This document shows, piece after piece, positions 60,279 through 64,000 of a stretch of DNA of 64,000 bases. Source of the stretch: Austropuccinia psidii (Eukaryota; Basidiomycota; Pucciniomycetes; Pucciniales; Sphaerophragmiaceae); assembly GCA_023105745.1 (NCBI GenBank), contig JALGQZ010000004.1, positions 34,118,437 through 34,182,436 of the forward strand, in the 5' to 3' direction. Within the stretch, counting starts at the first letter, position 1. Each line of letters opens with the position of its first letter. The position numbers and the translations under genes are program-made. The notes below the pieces were generated by a model. It saw only the letters and a program-made list of their open reading frames with translations, searched no databases and was not told where the DNA came from.

Positions 60279-61376
60279 TTGTTCAAAGATAGAGTAGTCA
60301 TTCCATGCAATTATGAAATTCAATTGGACATTCTTCAAAAGCGTCATGACTCACCGTTGGCTGGCCATCCTGGCCAGGAGAAGACCCTCAAGCTCATCAA
60401 GAGGGATTTTTATTGGGCTGGCATGAATCAAATCATCAAGGACTATGTGTCCTCATGTCAGCAATGTTCAAGAAACAAGAACATCCACCATAAGAAGTTT
60501 GGGCTACTCAAGCCTCTTCAAATTCAATCTGGTCCTTGGAATTCTTTATCAATGGACTTCATCACTCAATTGTCTTTGTAAAGCAACTTTGACTCAATCT
60601 TAGTAATTGTAGACAGATTCTCAAAGATGGCAATTTTTCTTCCAGATTATGGAAAATTCACTGCTCTGGACTTAGCTCAAATATTCATTGATCATGTCTT
60701 TTCCAAACATGGTCTTCCAGTCAGCATTGTCAGTGATAGAGGCTCTTTATTTGTTTCATCATTCTGGACCCAATTATGTCAGCACCTCAGGATATCAAGA
60801 GATCTTTCAACTGCTTTTCATCCTGAAACAGATGGACAGACAGAGAGGGTAAATCAGATTCTAGAACAGTATCTTCTGATGTATGTCAGTTACCATCAAG
60901 ATTACTGGAACACCTGGCTCCCTCTGGCTGAATTTGCCTATAATAATGCAGAACATTCATCAACAAAACAGTCTCCATTTTTCACTATTTATGGAAGAAA
61001 TCCCAGCTTTGATTCAATTCACATTTCTCAAGATACACCTGCTGGAAAGTTATTATCAAAACTCCAATCAGTACAGCAAGTTTTCAGAGAAGAATTAGAG
61101 TCAGCAATAAAGCATTTTAAGAAGTATGCAGATGAAAATAGAGCAATTCCACCTGACTTCCAACCTGGGGACAAAGTATGGCTAGCTTCCAAGAACATCA
61201 AGACAAAAATACCCACCAAGAAGCTCTCAGAAAGATGGTTTGGACCCTTTGAAGTTCTGAAGAAGATTGGCAGCCATGCATATCACCTCAAGTTGCCTCA
61301 ACAATGGAAGTCAGTTCACCCTGTTTTCCGTATTTCCTTGTTAGAACCAGTGAAGAAATCAACTATCCCAAATTGA
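60279..61376 (+). pseudogene. Integrase of chromovirus
   Basis: The zinc domain starts with HDSPLAGHPGQEKTLK (first His at 60345) and ends SSCQQC. The catalytic core has LSMDFITQL (first Asp), then a TAA at 60579-60581, then SILVIVDRFSKMA, IVSDRGSLFVSSFW (second Asp) and DGQTERVNQILEQYL (Glu), with 35 residues between second Asp and Glu. The C-terminal module has WFGPFEVLKKIGSHAYHLKL (GPY/F type) and HPVFRISLLEP. The frame stops at TGA 61374-61376, with the chromodomain continuing in phase. It would insert the DNA copy into the host genome. Confidence 0.85.
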
Positions 61377-61619
61377 CATCAATTGCCACCACCACCAGTA
61401 ATAGTGGAAGAGCAAGAAGAATGGGAAGTGGCTCAGGTTCTGGACTCAAAACTCAACAGAGGTTCATTATGGTATTTAGTTGAGTGGAAAGGATTCAGTG
61501 AAGACCCAGAAAGAACAACTTGGGAACCAGCTGTCAACCTTACCAGCTCTCCAGACCTTGTCAAGGACTTTCACACCTTATATCCTGACAAGCCTGGCCC
61601 AAATGCCTCAAGAGTTTGA
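61377..61619 (+). pseudogene. Chromodomain of chromovirus integrase
   Basis: After the single TGA the same phase reads EEWEVAQVLDSKLNRGSL, WYLVEWKGFSEDPERTTWEP and DFHTLYPDKPGP. This is a canonical chromodomain with the aromatic residues of the methyl-lysine cage (W/Y-L-V-x-W-K-G and TWEP). Such domains steer integration toward particular chromatin. Here it would only be made by read-through. Confidence 0.85.
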
Positions 61620-62110
61620 TTTATGGTGCTTGGTGGGGATTGGAGGTTATGAAAGTAAGTTCCTCTCCTGGCATGCACCTTTAAGGGGGTATTCTACCCA
61701 AATTTGTTGTAAGAATCACCTTGGCCACTTTATGAGCACTTTTCAATTCTTTGGACAGGTTCAGAAGGCCTTGCAACATCATACCCTCAAGATTTTGGAC
61801 CTTTCATCAAGATATGGCCCAATCTTTTCTCTTATGTTCTTTTCTTTCTTTAATCATGCCATAAATTATCTTTCAAGACATTCATTACCACACTTCATGT
61901 TATGGCATAATTTCTTTTTAATTTATGGTTCTTGGTGGGGAGTGGAAGTTATGAAAGTAAGTTCCATCTCCTGGTATGCATCCCTGAGGGGTCTACTTCT
62001 TGTAAAACATTACCTTGGCCACGCTGTGAGCATCAAATGCTTGATTTTATCTTTCAGAACATTTTGGCCAAAATCAAGCAACTCACCACAAGAAGGACAA
62101 CCTTCAGGAA
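61617..62110 (+). repeat. Direct repeat, two copies 300 bp apart
   Basis: Copies start at 61617 and 61917. Shared words include GCTTGGTGGGGA / TCTTGGTGGGGA, TTATGAAAGTAAGTTCC, CTCCTGG(C/T)ATGCA, ACCTTGGCCAC and GAGCA. They differ at many positions, so the duplication predates this insertion. Confidence 0.65.
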
Positions 62111-63228
62111 TTTCTTATTTCTTTCTTTGCTCTCTTTTTTCTCTCATTTCTTTTTAATTTCTTTATTTTTTATTTTACTTGTATAATTCTTGTTTTTTTA
62201 ATTTTTTTTCAAAAGCAGCAGTCAATCCTCCCATATCTTGTATTGGGAGGCTAATTAATTTATTTTTCATGTAAAAAGGGAAAATAGCAATAGTGATAAT
62301 AGAGACCAACTACTAGTAATCTTCATCAAAACTTCTTCAAGGCATTTATGGCAATTTACCAGTCAAGGAGGGGATAAGAAGAAAGACATTCAAGAAGAAA
62401 TCAAGATCAAAAAGAGAAAAACTGCTTCAAATGGCCCAATTGGCCAATTTCATTAATTTATGCACTTTGGCACAAATGGCCATATCAGACTTTAAAACTT
62501 CAAAATAGCTCATTTTTATCATTTTTTATCAAAATATGCTTAATTATGCATATTGGCTAATTTGCGCATTTTGCGCAAAAGGCCTCTTTATCTTGTCAAA
62601 AGGCTTCAAAAGGCCTTTTTTGGCCCATTTCATCATAATTGCGCATTTGCGCAGTTTGCGCAAAAATGTGCAAAATGGCCAGAATCCATTGTAAGGCCAT
62701 TTTTTCTTCATTAATCATTTTTTTCAATGTTTTCACCAATATATGCCATTATGGCATATATGTGCACTTGCGCACCTTGCGCAAATTGGCCAAAAACCCC
62801 TTTAATCACAAAACCAGGGATTTTCGCCAGGACTTCTGAAATGGTCCAAAACCTCAAGTGTTGGCCATTTTATGCCAACACTCTCAAGATTCAAGTTATG
62901 ATGAAATCAGGTGTTCTTGGGACATAAGCCCAGGTCACCCACTTTTCAAAAGCCATGAGGATTCAAGAAAAGTTTGGTGAAGACACTCAAGACAAGAATG
63001 ACGAAATTTTAAGAAGAATGAAGGCATTTTGAAGGAAAAGAGGGAATTCAGAATCAATATCAAGGGGAAAATACCTACAAGTGATCAAATGAAGATTTTG
63101 TTTGAGTATTGACTGAAGAAGAAAGTTTAATGGGATAAATTTAAGGAATTGGGGGAAAGAACTGTATGGATTGATTGCAAGCTCATCAAGACTCACTATA
63201 CTTATGGTACTCAGAGGTCACCACTTTC
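61618..63228 (+). other. 3' noncoding region of chromovirus with repeats
   Basis: About 1.6 kb without coding signature separates the chromodomain from the 3' LTR, unusually long. It holds a diverged direct repeat (61617-61830 and 61917-62110; ATTTATGGTGCTTGGTGGGG versus ATTTATGGTTCTTGGTGGGG) and a cluster of TGCGCA / TTTGCGCAAA words (62565-62785). Frames such as 61480-62157 and 61932-62186 are shadows of the repeats. Confidence 0.6.
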
Positions 63229-63241
63229 AAGAGGGGGATAA
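63229..63241 (+). promoter_or_regulatory. Polypurine tract
   Basis: AAGAGGGGGATAA lies directly before the 3' LTR, where plus-strand DNA synthesis is primed in LTR elements. Confidence 0.7.
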
Positions 63242-63944
63242 TGTCACAGCCAAGGAGGCAGGGGCATTACCAATCATATTCAACAATCATTACTTCATTG
63301 ATACCCTTCAAAACCCAATCAGCAAGGGGGTTTCATTCAACATTCTCCAAAGACAGCTTTCAGACCTCAATACAGTTTCATACAGGCCTGTCATCAATAC
63401 AGGCGCAAATACCTGTATTAACTGTATAGCCTGTATTGGATTCACCAATACAGGATTCAATCCCACATCCAACTTCTTCCAGCATACAGGCAAGTATCTC
63501 AACACTCAAACTCCAAGGCTGGTATTTCTCACATATACCAGCCCCTCTTCATCCACCTGGGGGTTTTTCCCCCAGTTAATTAAAATATTGGATTTATTAT
63601 TTAATATTATTTTATTTCTCATTAAGAAATATTATTTTATTAATTATTAAGTTAGTCTTTGCCTTCCCTCACCTGTTCAGTAGAGTCCTGGTGGCCATAT
63701 CCTTTATTAATCCTTTTCTCTTTTCTGAACAGGTTGAAACAGTGGTACAGGATTATTTGTGGTTGGCTCTTTATTATTTCTTTTGTTTTTCTGTCATATC
63801 TTTTAATGCTCATTATTTTATGACTAGTAATTTATCCACTTATTTCATTACTCTTATCATTTGAGTATTTTATTCTGAGCCCTCCATAAGTAAGTCTGTT
63901 CACTGAGTGCCAGGCCCTCTTCATTTCAAAGAGCCCCTGTGACA
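63242..63944 (+). mobile_element. 3' LTR of chromovirus
   Basis: The 703-bp LTR is the partner of 55076-55811. It lacks the 33-base segment at 55220-55252. It ends TGTGACA and is followed by CTACA. Frames at 63171-63650 lie within it and are not genes. Confidence 0.95.
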
Positions 63945-63949
63945 CTACA
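63945..63949 (+). repeat. Target-site duplication CTACA, right
   Basis: This is identical to 55071-55075. Confidence 0.9.
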
Positions 63950-64000
63950 ACAGTAAAAACAGGCATATTACCATTGGTACCAACAAGGAAAAGAAATTTT
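63950..64000 (+). pseudogene. Continuation of family A protease frame
   Basis: Ignoring one CTACA copy, the frame cut at 55075 resumes in phase and reads NSKNRHITIGTNKEKKF. This matches my recollection of how the family continues. The rest of the element lies beyond the window. Confidence 0.8.

Noticed and set aside
61480..62157. 225-codon frame overlapping the chromodomain
   Set aside because: Its first part is the chromodomain in the wrong phase and the rest is the diverged direct repeat. No motif is conserved between the two repeat units at protein level.
1..64000. Dense CRISPR-like or prokaryotic operon structure
   Set aside because: There are no spaced identical direct repeats with unique spacers and no ribosome-binding-site-led gene strings. 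Introns, TATA boxes, chromodomain and LTR elements indicate a fungal genome.

Overview
The window reads as a repeat-dominated, AT-rich stretch of a rust-fungus genome. I place it in or near Austropuccinia psidii (myrtle rust), because the Gag-like proteins at 52.2-55.1 kb and 56.6-57.9 kb look like very abundant retrotransposon proteins I associate with that species. This is recognition from memory, not a search. I find no intact host gene, no tRNA or rRNA gene and no CRISPR array. Almost everything recognisable is a mobile element or a decayed piece of one.

Layout. 1-25 kb is old, AT-rich sequence with several dispersed LTRs: family C as an inverted pair (1363-3118 minus, 14148-15809 plus), family B (about 3842-5381, and a tail near 25.1 kb), and family A as two isolated minus-strand copies (12258-13676 with a perfect 5-bp target duplication GGCTT, and 22622-24052). 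Between them are coding fossils, including two decayed PIF/Harbinger-type DDE transposases (19.0-19.4 kb and 27.4-28.2 kb). At 28498-29066 lies a compact non-autonomous DNA transposon with terminal inverted repeats, a perfect 9-bp target duplication and a strongly palindromic interior. Weak minus-strand coding fossils follow at 29.7-32.1 kb. An old Ty3-type LTR element (family D) fills 32810-42165 with both LTRs and degraded gag, RT, RNase H and integrase. A further decayed gag/protease fossil lies at 42.2-43.6 kb. From about 46.8 to 48.2 kb there is a 10-bp A-tract minisatellite.

The right quarter shows nested insertion. A family B LTR fragment is cut at 50165 by the 5' LTR (50166-51600) of a family A Ty3-type element. 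That element carries gag (with a probable 68-nt intron), an overlapping second frame and an aspartic protease. Its protease frame is in turn split at codon level by a complete Tf1/sushi-like chromovirus (55076-63944) with LTRs, gag, protease, RT, RNase H, integrase and chromodomain. CTACA is duplicated on both sides, and the interrupted protease frame resumes in phase at 63950. The chromovirus has several frameshifts and stops. Its LTRs differ at about 17 of 703 aligned bases by hand count, so it is fairly recent but not coding-competent as read.

The most unusual features are: a primer-binding site that matches the element's own LTR rather than a tRNA, suggesting self-priming; the palindromic 569-bp transposon; the helically phased A-tract array; perfect hairpins upstream of the promoter in family A LTRs; and the spliceable intron in a retrotransposon gag.
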